Of a DNA stretch of 61,625 nucleotides, positions 46,525 through 54,846 are shown piece by piece. The stretch lies in assembly GCA_031253955.1 (NCBI GenBank), contig JAIRVJ010000107.1:1-61625 (forward strand). Direction: 5' to 3'. This DNA is from Burkholderiaceae bacterium (GTDB taxonomy: Bacteria; Pseudomonadota; Gammaproteobacteria; Burkholderiales; Burkholderiaceae_C). Under the pieces are notes generated by a model. That model saw nothing but the letters and a program-made list of their open reading frames with translations, was not told where the DNA came from and ran no database searches. Every line of letters begins with the position of its first letter. Within the stretch, counting starts at the first letter, position 1. Position numbers and translations under genes: made by a program.

Positions 46525-48579
46525 TCACTCTTCCTCCTGCACCTTATGCTGGCTCATCAGTTGCTGCTGCGTGGCGGGCGGGGCGATTTCGTAGTGGGAC
46601 AGGGCCAGCGCGTAGCTGCCCTGGCCGGCGGTCATGGCGTTCAGGCGGGTCTGGTAGTCGGGCAGTTCGGCTAGCGGCGCCTGGCCGCTGACGGTGACGC
46701 TGCCCAGCCGGCCGCTGTCGGTGCCGCTGACCATGCCGCGGCGCGATGACAGATCGCCGGTGATGGCGCCCATCGCGCTTTCGGGCGCGGTGATCTGGAT
46801 GCGCGCAATCGGCTCCAGCACCACCGGGCGCGCGTCGCGGATGGCGGCCTGAAAGGCTTTTTTGCCGGCGGTGACGAAAGCGATTTCCTTGCTGTCCACC
46901 GGGTGGTGTTTGCCGTCGTGCACGATCACGCGCACGTCTTGCACCGGGTAGCCGGCGATCACGCCTTCGGCCAGTGCCTCGCGCACGCCTTTTTCGACGG
47001 CGGGCATGAACTGCGTGGGAATGGTGCCACCCTTGACCTGATCGACAAACTCAAAGCCCGCGCCGCGCGCCAGTGGCTCGATGCGCAAGTGCACTTCGCC
47101 GAACTGGCCCGCGCCGCCGCTTTGTTTTTTGTGGCGGTATTGCGCGGCGGCGTTCTGGGTGATGGTCTCGCGGTAGGCGATGCGCGGCGGGCGGGTATCG
47201 ACCTCGAACTTGTACACCTCGCGCAGCCGCTCCAGCAGCACGCGCAAGTGCAGCTCGCCCAGCCCGTAAACGATGGTTTCGTTGGTTTGCGCCACGTGTT
47301 CCAGCTTCAGGCACGGGTCTTCGGCCACCAGTTTGCCGACGATTTCCCACATGCGCTGCTCGTCGCCGCGCCGTTTGGGGGCGATGGCGATGCCGTGCAC
47401 GGGCACGGGGAAAGGCAGGGGCTTCAGGTGGATGTGGTCGTCCTCGGCGGCATCGTGCAGCACGGCGTCGAAGTGCAGTTCGTCGATCTTGCTGATGGCG
47501 CAGATGTCGCCCGGCCCGGCGCTGGCGGCCTCGACGTGGTTCTTGCCCTGTTGCAGGTACAGATGCCCCACCTTGAACGGCTTGCGCCCATCGCCCACGT
47601 ACAACTGCGTGCCGGGCGTGATGGCACCCTGGTGCACGCGCACGAAGCCCAGTTTGCCGACGAAGGGGTCGATGCTGATCTTGAACACATGCGCTAGTAC
47701 ATGCGCCGCCGGATCGGGCCGCGCGTGCATGAGCGTGGCCTGTTCACCTTCGCCGTTCAGAAAGTCCGGCGGGTTGCCCTCGGTTGGGTTGGGCAGCAGT
47801 TTGGCGATGATGTCCAGCAACTCCGCCACGCCCGCGCCGGTGCGCGCAGAGACGAAGCAGACCGGAATCAAATGCCCCTCGCGCAGCGCCTGCTCCAGCG
47901 GCGCGTGCAGCTCGGCGGCGTCCACGTCGCCATCGTTCAAGTAGCGGTCCACAAAGGCGGCGTCCACCTCTACCACCTGCTCGACCAGCGCGCGGTGCGC
48001 GTCGGCCACCGCGCCGAAGTCGCTGTGGCCCTCGCGGTTGTAAAAGCAGTCCACCACCTTGCTCGCGCCCGCGTCGGGCAGGTTCAGCGGCAGGCATTCC
48101 TTGCCGAATGCGGCTTGAATCTCGGCCAGCAGCGCGGGCAGATCCACGCCTTCGGCATCCATTTTGTTGACGATGATGAAGCGGTCCAACTGCCGATCGG
48201 CGGCGTAATCCATCATGCGCCGCGCCATCGGCTCAATGCCCGTGGCGGCGTTGATGACGATGGCGGCCGTTTCCACCGCCTCCAGCGCGGGCAGGCTCTG
48301 GCCAATGAAATCCAGCGCGCCCGGCGTGTCGATCAAATGAATGCGGCAGCCGCCGTGCTCGACGTGCATCACCGACGATTGCAGCGAATGCTGCGCCTTG
48401 ATCTCCAGCGCATCGTGGTCGCTGACGGTACTGCCGCGCTCCACGCTGCCCGCCGCGCCAATGGCGCCGCCGGCGAGCAGCATGGCCTCGGCCAGCAGCG
48501 TCTTGCCAGCGGCAGCGGGGCCGACCAAGGCCAGCGTGCGAATTTGCTCGACCGGGAAGGAAAGGGGATTTGCGGACAT
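46525..48579 (-). CDS. Elongation factor G-like protein (EF-G paralogue)
   Basis: 684 aa starting at MSANPLSFPVEQ; an upstream extension runs into repeat DNA. All five EF-G domains are recognisable. G1 is GPAAAGKT (residues 20-27) where normal EF-G has GHIDAGKTT; G3 DTPG (84-87) and G4 NKMD (138-141) are intact. Switch I lacks the RGITI signature and has AQHSLQSS, with Ser where Thr senses GTP. Domain IV keeps KKQSGGAGQFGEVHLRIEP. Such second EF-G proteins (FusA2 type) exist widely; their role is unclear and many are thought to be regulatory or poorly active in translocation. No ribosomal protein genes are nearby, so it is not the housekeeping fusA. Confidence 0.9.
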   Translation of the reverse strand: MSANPLSFPVEQIRTLALVGPAAAGKTLLAEAMLLAGGAIGAAGSVERGSTVSDHDALEIKAQHSLQSSVMHVEHGGCRIHLIDTPGALDFIGQSLPALEAVETAAIVINAATGIEPMARRMMDYAADRQLDRFIIVNKMDAEGVDLPALLAEIQAAFGKECLPLNLPDAGASKVVDCFYNREGHSDFGAVADAHRALVEQVVEVDAAFVDRYLNDGDVDAAELHAPLEQALREGHLIPVCFVSARTGAGVAELLDIIAKLLPNPTEGNPPDFLNGEGEQATLMHARPDPAAHVLAHVFKISIDPFVGKLGFVRVHQGAITPGTQLYVGDGRKPFKVGHLYLQQGKNHVEAASAGPGDICAISKIDELHFDAVLHDAAEDDHIHLKPLPFPVPVHGIAIAPKRRGDEQRMWEIVGKLVAEDPCLKLEHVAQTNETIVYGLGELHLRVLLERLREVYKFEVDTRPPRIAYRETITQNAAAQYRHKKQSGGAGQFGEVHLRIEPLARGAGFEFVDQVKGGTIPTQFMPAVEKGVREALAEGVIAGYPVQDVRVIVHDGKHHPVDSKEIAFVTAGKKAFQAAIRDARPVVLEPIARIQITAPESAMGAITGDLSSRRGMVSGTDSGRLGSVTVSGQAPLAELPDYQTRLNAMTAGQGSYALALSHYEIAPPATQQQLMSQHKVQEEE

Positions 48580-48903
48580 GGCATGCACTCGGAAATGTCG
48601 TGGTTGAACAGCAGCGTGCAGTTTAGCGGGTGGCGTTGGGGGTTTTGCGTTGCTTTCCTTGCCACGCTTTGGCCTCCTTCGCAAGCGGGGGAGGGAGACC
48701 AGATTTTCTTCCCGCGTGCGAAGGAAGGTTAGGGTGAGGGCGAGTGGCGCAAAAATGCTTTCGATTGAATCGAAAACGCTCTAACCAAGGTAAAACTTAC
48801 GCTGTTAACTATCCTAAAAGCAGCAAACTTGAAGGCGCGCCGCCTGCCTCTATTTGCCCCTCAAGTATTCGTCATTGACCCACGCTTCCCAACCGGACAG
48901 ATC
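48580..48903. other. Spacer with worn repeats before the gene remnants
   Basis: Holds GCGTTGGGGGTTTTGCGTTGC wording, a degraded CCTCCTTCGCAAGCGGGGGAGG hairpin and partner (about 48671-48737), and a GAATCGAAAACGCTCTAA piece akin to the 39-bp repeats. No intact gene. Confidence 0.6.
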
Positions 48904-49071
48904 ATGCCGTTCACGCCATTGCACATGGGGCCGGGGCTTGCGGTGAAGGCTTTGCTGGGCCGTCGTTTCAGCCTCACGGTTTTTGGGTTCAGCCAGATTG
49001 CGATGGATATTGAGCCGCTGGCGCGCATGATCCGGGGCGATACCTTGCTGCATGAAGGCATCATTCCATGA
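48904..49071 (+). pseudogene. Remnant of a membrane hydrolase-like gene (5' part)
   Basis: The reading MPFTPLHMGPGLAVKALLGR followed by RFSLTVFGFSQIAMDIEPL and ARMIRGDTLLHEGII is the N-terminus of a family of multi-helix membrane proteins (the MPxTPxHxGPG start with the D-EPL and H metal-like residues). It is cut after about 55 residues by a stop codon, and no continuation is seen in any frame downstream. Probably a deletion remnant. Confidence 0.6.
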
Positions 49072-49285
49072 GACCTTGAGTAACGTAAAACATCCGCCGT
49101 CTGTACGCGACGCGCACGAGAGGACTGACCCGTGGGTCAGGCTGTGCTTTGAGATGCGCCTGGATGACCGGAGTAAACCGCGCACGCATCGCCGCGCTGA
49201 AGGAACGATCTACACCGCCGCAGGGCGGCGCTGCAAACGCGCTTGCCGTGACGGCAACGAGAGAGGAAAGCACCGCGATCTTCAT
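49061..49285 (-). pseudogene. Remnant of a small exported protein gene
   Basis: 74 aa on the minus strand starting MKIAVLSSLVAVTASAFA, a clean signal peptide, with AGGTG before the ATG. The mature part has APPCGGVDRSFSAAMRARF and VRVAYRRRMFYV, then runs into the oppositely oriented remnant and stops. The abrupt end exactly where the other gene breaks suggests a deletion joined two truncated genes. I do not know the family; it could also be a small intact gene. Confidence 0.4.
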
Positions 49286-49400
49286 GACACCTGACATCCG
49301 GATTGGCGCAATTGGCCAAGAGCATAAAGGCCGCCGCGAAGCGAGTCAAGGCTTGGCTTGCGCGAGCGGCGCGTGGATTTTTTCTTCTCCGGCTTCCCGC

Positions 49401-49428
49401 CTTGAAAGCGCCCCGCCCAACCCCATCT
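49401..49428 (+). promoter_or_regulatory. Sigma-32 (heat-shock) promoter of htpG
   Basis: CTTGAAA (49401-49407), 13 bp, then CCCCATCT (49421-49428): a complete match to the sigma-32 consensus CTTGAAA-N(11-16)-CCCCATNT. Transcription would start about 35 nt before the htpG ATG. Confidence 0.88.
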
Positions 49429-49468
49429 GGCCCCAGTTCCATCCGTAATTCGATTCAAGTCCCGACCC

Positions 49469-51415
49469 ATGAGCGACAAGCAAAAACACAGTTTTCAGGC
49501 CGAAGTGGCCCAGGTGCTGCATCTGGTCACGCATTCGCTGTATTCCCACCCCGAAATCTTTCTGCGCGAGCTGATCTCCAACGCCTCCGACGCCTGCGAC
49601 AAGCTGCGCTTCGAGGCGCTGCACGATGGCGCGCTGCTGGCCGGGCAGCCCGATCTGCGCGTGCGCATCGGCTTCGATCAGCAGGCGCGCACGCTCACGG
49701 TGACCGATACCGGCATCGGCATGAGCGAGCAGGAGGCCGTCGAAAACCTGGGCACCATCGCCAAGAGCGGCACGCGGGCGTTTGCCGCGCGCCTCTCGGG
49801 CGACGCCAAGGCCGATGCGCAGTTGATCGGCCAGTTCGGCGTGGGGTTTTACGCCGGCTTCATCGTGGCCGACCGCATCGTCGTGGAATCGCGCCGCGCG
49901 GGTTTGCCGCCGCAGCAGGGTGTGCGCTGGAGCAGCGCGGGCGCGGGCGAGTTCGAGGTGGAACCCCTCGCGCGGCCAGAGCGCGGCACCAGCGTAACGC
50001 TGCATCTGCGCGAAGACGCGCTGGAGTTTGCCGACGGCTGGCGCTTGCGGGAGCTGGTCAAAAAATATTCCGACCACATCAGCCTGCCCATTCAGATGGA
50101 AGGCGAAAAGTGGGAAGAGGGCAAGCAAGAAGGCCAGCCCGGCAAGATGACGCCCACCGGCGAATGGGAAACCGTCAACCAGGCCACCGCCCTGTGGACG
50201 CGGCCCAAAAAAGACATTACCGGCGAGCAGTACACCCAGTTCTACGAGCAACTGGCGCACGACTGGCAGCCGCCGCTGGCTTGGGCGCACCATCGCGTGG
50301 AAGGCGGCAGTGAATACACGCAGCTGCTCTACATTCCCAGCCACGCGCCGCTGGATTTGTGGGAGCGCGAGCGCAAGGGCGGCGGCGTCAAGCTGTACGT
50401 GCGGCGCGTGTTCATCACGGACGACGCCGAGCAGCTGCTGCCGCGCTATCTGCGCTTCGTGCAGGGCGTGATCGATTCCGCCGACTTGCCGCTCAACGTG
50501 AGCCGCGAGCTGCTGCAAGAAAGCCGCGACGTGAAAGCTATCCGCGAAGGCAACACGCGCCGCGTGCTCGGTCTGCTGGAAGAACTGGCGGCCAGCCCGC
50601 CCGCCGCTGAAGGCGAAAGCGCCAAATCTGAAGACCAGAGCGGGGCCGAGCTGCCACAAGACAAATACGCGCACTTCTGGCGCGAGTTCGGCGCGGTGCT
50701 TAAGGAAGGGCTGGGCGAAGACGCCGGCAACCGCGAGCGCCTGCTCAAACTGGCGCGCTACGCCTCCACCCGCTCCAGCGCGCCCAGCGTGGCGCTGGCC
50801 GATTACAAGGCGCGCATGAAACCGGGCCAGAAAGCCATCTACTACATCACCGCCGACACCCCGGCGGCAGCCGCCAGCAGCCCGCAACTGGAAGTGTTCC
50901 GGCAAAAAGACATTGAAGTGCTGCTCATGACCGACCGCGTCGACGAATGGGCGCTGGGCTTCGTGCGCGAATTTGAAGGCACGCCGCTGCAATCGGTCGC
51001 CAAGGGCGCGGTCGATCTGGGCGATCTGCAAGACGAGGCCGAAAAGAAAGCCGCCGAACAAGCCGCCCAGTCCATCCAGCCGGTGCTGGAAAAACTCAAG
51101 GAGGCGCTCAAAGAGCAGGTGCAAGATGTGCGCGCCACCGCCCGCCTGGTCGATTCGCCGGCCTGCCTGGTGGTGGCCGATGCGGGCATCAGCCTGCAAC
51201 TGGCGCGCCTGCTCAAACAGGCCGGGCAAAGCGTGCCAACCACCAAGCCGGTGCTGGAAATCAACCCGGCGCACCCGCTCGTCCAAAAACTCGAAGGCAA
51301 CCCGCGCTTCGACGATCTGGCGCGCATCCTGTTCGACCAGGCGCTATTGGCCGAAGGCGGCCTGCCCGACGACCCTGCCGCTTACGTGCGGCGGGTGAAT
51401 GCGTTGCTGGTTTGA
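49469..51415 (+). CDS. htpG: Chaperone protein HtpG (Hsp90)
   Basis: 648 aa, full length. ATP-binding domain (about 1-235) with [25 protein letters not shown] (catalytic Glu and Asn), [23 protein letters not shown] and [14 protein letters not shown]. The middle domain contains [14 protein letters not shown] and [18 protein letters not shown] (arginine finger), and the C-terminal dimer domain ends [12 protein letters not shown]. It assists folding and remodelling with DnaK. Single-gene transcription unit from the sigma-32 promoter upstream; hairpins and an AT-rich palindrome follow. Confidence 0.98.
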   Translation: MSDKQKHSFQAEVAQVLHLVTHSLYSHPEIFLRELISNASDACDKLRFEALHDGALLAGQPDLRVRIGFDQQARTLTVTDTGIGMSEQEAVENLGTIAKSGTRAFAARLSGDAKADAQLIGQFGVGFYAGFIVADRIVVESRRAGLPPQQGVRWSSAGAGEFEVEPLARPERGTSVTLHLREDALEFADGWRLRELVKKYSDHISLPIQMEGEKWEEGKQEGQPGKMTPTGEWETVNQATALWTRPKKDITGEQYTQFYEQLAHDWQPPLAWAHHRVEGGSEYTQLLYIPSHAPLDLWERERKGGGVKLYVRRVFITDDAEQLLPRYLRFVQGVIDSADLPLNVSRELLQESRDVKAIREGNTRRVLGLLEELAASPPAAEGESAKSEDQSGAELPQDKYAHFWREFGAVLKEGLGEDAGNRERLLKLARYASTRSSAPSVALADYKARMKPGQKAIYYITADTPAAAASSPQLEVFRQKDIEVLLMTDRVDEWALGFVREFEGTPLQSVAKGAVDLGDLQDEAEKKAAEQAAQSIQPVLEKLKEALKEQVQDVRATARLVDSPACLVVADAGISLQLARLLKQAGQSVPTTKPVLEINPAHPLVQKLEGNPRFDDLARILFDQALLAEGGLPDDPAAYVRRVNALLV

Positions 51416-51425
51416 GAGCCGCGAA

Positions 51426-51475
51426 TGCGGGCATCTTGCCCGCAGCAACTTGAAAGAGCTGTTGCAATCATTTTT
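51426..51475 (+). terminator. Hairpins and T-run after htpG
   Basis: A perfect 8-bp stem TGCGGGCA-TCT-TGCCCGCA starts 10 bp after the stop, then GCAAC...GTTGC forms a second weaker hairpin followed by AATCATTTTTAT. Together they look like a terminator; the second part belongs to the 5' flank of the AT-rich palindrome family. Confidence 0.6.
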
Positions 51476-51556
51476 ATAGCTCCTTGCCAAGGTATAACCT
51501 GCATTTACAGTATAAAAATACATAAAATATATATAAAACTTAGGCAAGTAGCTATT
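51475..51556. repeat. AT-rich GATAGCT palindrome, copy 7
   Basis: 82 bp from TTTTTATAGCTCCTTGCCAA to TTAGGCAAGTAGCTATTGAA, the best preserved palindrome of the set (ATAGCT-CTTGCC with GGCAAG-AGCTAT). It lies between the convergent htpG and fnr genes. Interior TATAAAAATACATAAAATAT. Confidence 0.85.
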
Positions 51557-51611
51557 GAATTTGTATTTTGCTCCGTCTTTGGCGCGAGTTTCCGGGCAAG
51601 AGCGGAAACGC

Positions 51612-52436
51612 TCACAGTTCATCGTCGGCAGGGCTGTTGACGATGTAGCGTAGGCCGTCGGGATTGCGGATGCGCAGGTGGCGCTGATGGACTTCCACGA
51701 TGCCTTCGCGGACGAACCTGGAGAAGGTGCGGCTGACGGTTTCCAGCTTGAGGCCCAGGTAGCTGCCGATTTCTGCGCGGGTCATGCGCAAAATCAGTTC
51801 GGATTTGGAAAAGCCCCGCGTGTGCAGCCGCTCGACCAGATTGAGCAGGAAGGTGGCCAGCCGCTCTTTGGCGCTCATGCTGCCCAGCAGCAGCATGATG
51901 CCGTGCTCGCGCACGATTTCGCGGCTAAGGAGGCGGTGCACGTGGTGTTGCAGCGCGGGGATTTCGCGCCCCAGTTCTTCGATGCGGTCAAAGGGCAGCA
52001 GGCACACTTCGGCGTCTTCCAGCGCCACGGCGTCGCAACTGTGGTGGCTGTTCACGATGCCGTCCAGCCCCAGGACTTCTCCAGCCATCTGAAAGCCGGT
52101 GACTTGGGTGCGGCCGTCTTCCATGACCAGGCAGGTTTTGAAAAAGCCGGTGCGGATGACGTACAGCCCGGTAAAGGCGTCCCCGCTGCTGTACAGGGCG
52201 GCGCTGCGCTTGACTTTGCAGCGGGTGGTGACCAGTTCGTCGAGTTTTTCGATCTCTTCCGTCGAAAATTCCATCGGTATGCACATCTCGCACAGAGTGC
52301 AGCCGGAGCAGGGGACTTTGAGGGTTTTTGGGGTGGGCACGTTCAAGTTCCAGGCGGCCAGTCGGGAGAAGGTGGCGGGTGGGGAAGATGGAGAAGAGAC
52401 GAGTGCGGCGGTAAACGATTCCAGTCTAGCAGACAA
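51612..52436 (-). CDS. fnr: FNR-type oxygen-sensing regulator
   Basis: 274 aa in the longest reading, with a TTG first codon. No ATG precedes the cysteine cluster, so the true start is uncertain and may be a GTG/TTG nearer to residue 30. C43-x2-C46-x5-C52 with an extra C49, plus C133, gives the four-Cys ligand set of oxygen-labile 4Fe-4S FNR. The cNMP-like beta-roll and a long dimer helix follow. The DNA-reading helix LGLKLETVSRTFSRF has the Glu-Ser-Arg that recognises TTGAT half sites. It switches on anaerobic genes when oxygen is low. Divergent from hemN with about 100 bp between. Confidence 0.94.
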   Translation of the reverse strand: MSARLESFTAALVSSPSSPPATFSRLAAWNLNVPTPKTLKVPCSGCTLCEMCIPMEFSTEEIEKLDELVTTRCKVKRSAALYSSGDAFTGLYVIRTGFFKTCLVMEDGRTQVTGFQMAGEVLGLDGIVNSHHSCDAVALEDAEVCLLPFDRIEELGREIPALQHHVHRLLSREIVREHGIMLLLGSMSAKERLATFLLNLVERLHTRGFSKSELILRMTRAEIGSYLGLKLETVSRTFSRFVREGIVEVHQRHLRIRNPDGLRYIVNSPADDEL

Positions 52437-52446
52437 TCGAAGAATC

Positions 52447-52460
52447 TTGATCTATCTTAA
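52447..52460. promoter_or_regulatory. Possible FNR box between fnr and hemN
   Basis: TTGATCTATCTTAA matches eight of ten specified bases of TTGAT-N4-ATCAA. Its place in the divergent fnr/hemN spacer is right for control of either gene. Confidence 0.4.
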
Positions 52461-52536
52461 CCAGTGTGGCCTTGCAGTTGGCTGGCATGGCGGCAATCGA
52501 AGATAATTTAAAGTTGCCCAGAGGATTGCTGCCGAT

Positions 52537-53913
52537 ATGACCACCGTGACCCGCGAGCTGCTGGAGCGTTTCGACGTGCCGGGGCCGCGCTACACCTCGT
52601 ACCCCACCGCCGACCGTTTCACGGACGCCTTTGGTGCGGGTGATTACAGCGTTGCGCTGGAGCAGCGGCGCGGCGGGCCGGCGGCGCAGCCGCTTTCGCT
52701 GTACGTGCATGTGCCGTTTTGCGCCTCGCTTTGCTACTACTGCGCGTGCAACAAGATCATCACCAAGCGCCACGAAAAAAGCGGTCCGTACCTGCGCCTG
52801 CTGGAGCGCGAGGTTGATCTGCACGTGCGCCATCTGGGCCAGGGCGCGGCGGTCAGCCAGTTGCATCTGGGCGGCGGCACGCCCACTTTTCTGAACGACG
52901 GCGAACTGACTGTGCTGATGGAGATGCTGCGGCGCAATTTCGCGCTGGCGGCGAGCGGCGAATACTCCATCGAGATTGACCCGCGCACCGTCGATGAAAA
53001 CCGCCTGCGCACGCTGGCGCGGCTGGGTTTCAACCGTCTGAGCCTGGGCGTGCAGGACTTCGACCCGGCGGTGCAAAAAGCCGTGCACCGGGTGCAGCCG
53101 GCCAAGCAGGTATTCACGCTGGCGGAAGCGGCGCGCGGCATCGGCTTCGATTCGCTCAACGTCGATCTGATCTACGGCCTGCCCCGGCAGACGCCGCAGT
53201 CGTTTGCGCGCACGCTGGAGCAGGTGAGCGAACTGCGGCCCGACCGCATCGCCCTGTACGCCTACGCGCACCTGCCCGAACGCTTCATGGCGCAGCGGCG
53301 CATTCATGCCATCGAGCTGCCCGGCGCGGGCGACAAGGTGTCGATGCTGGCGCGCGCGCTGGCCGCGTTCGATGCCGCCGGCTACGTTTACGTCGGCATG
53401 GACCATTTCGCGCTGCCCGATGACGCGCTAGCCATCGCCAAGCGTCAAGGCCGGCTGCACCGCAACTTTCAGGGCTACAGCACCCAGCCCGATTGCGACC
53501 TGATCGGCCTGGGCGTGTCCTCCATCGGCAAGGTGGGCGGCATCTACAGCCAGAACGCCAAGACGCTGGAGGAATACGAAAGCCTGCTCGGTCAGGAGCG
53601 GCTTCCCATCGTGCGCGGGCTGACGCTCTCGCAGGACGATCTGCTGCGCCGCGCCGTCATCATGGCGATCATGTGCCAAGGCGAGGTGCGTTTTGAATCC
53701 ATCGAAGCGGCGTACGGTATCGACTTTCGCGCCCGCTTCACCGCGGAGCTGGAGCGGCTGCAAGCCATGCAACAAGACGGACTGGTCGAGTTGGGCGATG
53801 ACTTTATTCGCGTCACCCAGATGGGCTGGTTCTTCGTGCGCGGGGTGGCGATGGTGTTCGACCGCTACCTGCAAGCCGACCGCGGGCGGGCGCGGTTTTC
53901 CAAGATAATTTAA
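52537..53913 (+). CDS. hemN: Oxygen-independent coproporphyrinogen III oxidase
   Basis: 458 aa. Radical SAM enzyme making protoporphyrinogen IX without oxygen. The N-terminal substrate segment RFDVPGPRYTSYPTADRF is intact, and the four-Cys motif C62-ASL-C66-YY-C69-A-C71 separates it from HemW. LHLGGGTPTFLN and EIDPRTVDENRLRTLARLGFNRLSLGVQDFD are conserved, as is MDHFALPDDALAIAKRQGRLHRNFQGYSTQ. Divergent from fnr, as expected for an FNR-controlled gene. Confidence 0.97.
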   Translation: MTTVTRELLERFDVPGPRYTSYPTADRFTDAFGAGDYSVALEQRRGGPAAQPLSLYVHVPFCASLCYYCACNKIITKRHEKSGPYLRLLEREVDLHVRHLGQGAAVSQLHLGGGTPTFLNDGELTVLMEMLRRNFALAASGEYSIEIDPRTVDENRLRTLARLGFNRLSLGVQDFDPAVQKAVHRVQPAKQVFTLAEAARGIGFDSLNVDLIYGLPRQTPQSFARTLEQVSELRPDRIALYAYAHLPERFMAQRRIHAIELPGAGDKVSMLARALAAFDAAGYVYVGMDHFALPDDALAIAKRQGRLHRNFQGYSTQPDCDLIGLGVSSIGKVGGIYSQNAKTLEEYESLLGQERLPIVRGLTLSQDDLLRRAVIMAIMCQGEVRFESIEAAYGIDFRARFTAELERLQAMQQDGLVELGDDFIRVTQMGWFFVRGVAMVFDRYLQADRGRARFSKII

Positions 53914-53918
53914 TCTTT

Positions 53919-54043
53919 CCCCTCTCCCGCACGCGGGAGTGGGGTCGGGGTGAGGGCCGGCCGGCAGGCCGGTAGCAGCGTATCCTCAAACATCTTTACT
54001 CCAACCAGCGCCGCTGGCCCTCTCCCGCGCGCGGGAGAGGGAG
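53919..54043. repeat. Two CTCTCCCGC-family hairpins
   Basis: CCCCTCTCCCGCACGCGGGA at 53919-53943, then GGCCGGCCGGCAGGCCGG, then CCCTCTCCCGCGCGCGGGAG at 54018-54043. They fill the spacer between hemN and the TauE/SafE-like gene. Confidence 0.65.
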
Positions 54044-54073
54044 AAAAAGCAACCTTTTCTCTTGTTCCCTCAA

Positions 54074-54754
54074 ATGCTCACCCCCCTCGCCATCACCGCA
54101 GCACTCACCGGCCTGGCTGGCGGGCCGCACTGCGTGGCCATGTGCGGCGCCGCCTGCGCCGGCATCGGCCAGGCCGCCGGCAAGCGGCGCGTGGCGGCGC
54201 TGCTGCTGTTCCAGGCGGGCCGCGTGGCCGGCTATTCGCTGCTGGGCGCGCTGGCGGCGGCCTCCATGCAGGCGCTGGGCTGGCTTACCGTTCAATCTGC
54301 CGCGCTGCGGCCCGTATGGAGCATGATCCATGTGGCGGCGGCCTTGCTCGGTCTCGTGCTCCTGATTCAGGCGCGCCAGCCGCTCTGGCTGGAAACCGGC
54401 GCGCGCCGCATCTGGGCCAAGGTGCGCGGGGCCACGCAACGCTGGGGGCTGGCCGCGCCGCTGGTCATCGGCGTGGCGTGGGCGCTGCTGCCCTGCGGGC
54501 TGCTCTATCCGCAAGTGCTGGTGGCGGCGCTGGCGGGCACATGGGTGGATGGCGCGATCATCATGAGCCTGTTTGCCCTGGGCACCAGCGTGCCGATGCT
54601 GATCGGCCCCTGGCTGCTGCTGCGCTTTGGCGCCGACATGCGCGGCCAATGGGGTGTGCGCCTGGCCGGGCTGGTGCTGCTGGCCATGTCCGCCTGGGCG
54701 CTGTGGATGGGGCTGGCGCACGGTCAAGCGCCGTGGTGCGCGCCGCCGGTTTGA
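54074..54754 (+). CDS. TauE/SafE (DsbD-like) family membrane protein
   Basis: 226 aa starting at MLTPLAITAALTG. Six membrane helices; the signature GGPHCVAMCGAACAGIG near the N-terminus has the paired cysteines of the DsbD_2/SafE-like family, and CGLLYPQVLVAALAG repeats the pattern in the second half. Proteins of this kind commonly lie by fnr, hemN and cbb3-oxidase genes and are proposed to act in cytochrome maturation or copper handling; no cco genes are in this window. Sulfite export is only a database name, not shown here. Confidence 0.85.
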   Translation: MLTPLAITAALTGLAGGPHCVAMCGAACAGIGQAAGKRRVAALLLFQAGRVAGYSLLGALAAASMQALGWLTVQSAALRPVWSMIHVAAALLGLVLLIQARQPLWLETGARRIWAKVRGATQRWGLAAPLVIGVAWALLPCGLLYPQVLVAALAGTWVDGAIIMSLFALGTSVPMLIGPWLLLRFGADMRGQWGVRLAGLVLLAMSAWALWMGLAHGQAPWCAPPV

Positions 54755-54782
54755 TTTTTGCCGCGCACGGCAAAAATTAAAA

Positions 54783-54832
54783 GGAAAATAGGCCTTAAAC
54801 CCATGTGGTACTTGGGCTGACGGCTATCATTT
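54783..54832. repeat. GATAGCT long repeat between convergent genes
   Basis: On the minus strand, GATAGCCGTCAGCCCAAGTA then CCACATGGGTTTAAGGCC and TATTTTCC; a relative of 38199-38254. It follows an inverted repeat TTTTTGCCG/CGGCAAAAA at 54755-54776. Confidence 0.65.
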
Positions 54833-54846
54833 AGGTGGCAAATAAG

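Noticed and set aside
54755-54776. TTTTTGCCG/CGGCAAAAA inverted repeat as terminator of the TauE-like gene or argF
   Set aside because: The T-run is on the 5' arm and the 3' arm ends in A's in both directions, so no U-tract would follow the hairpin.
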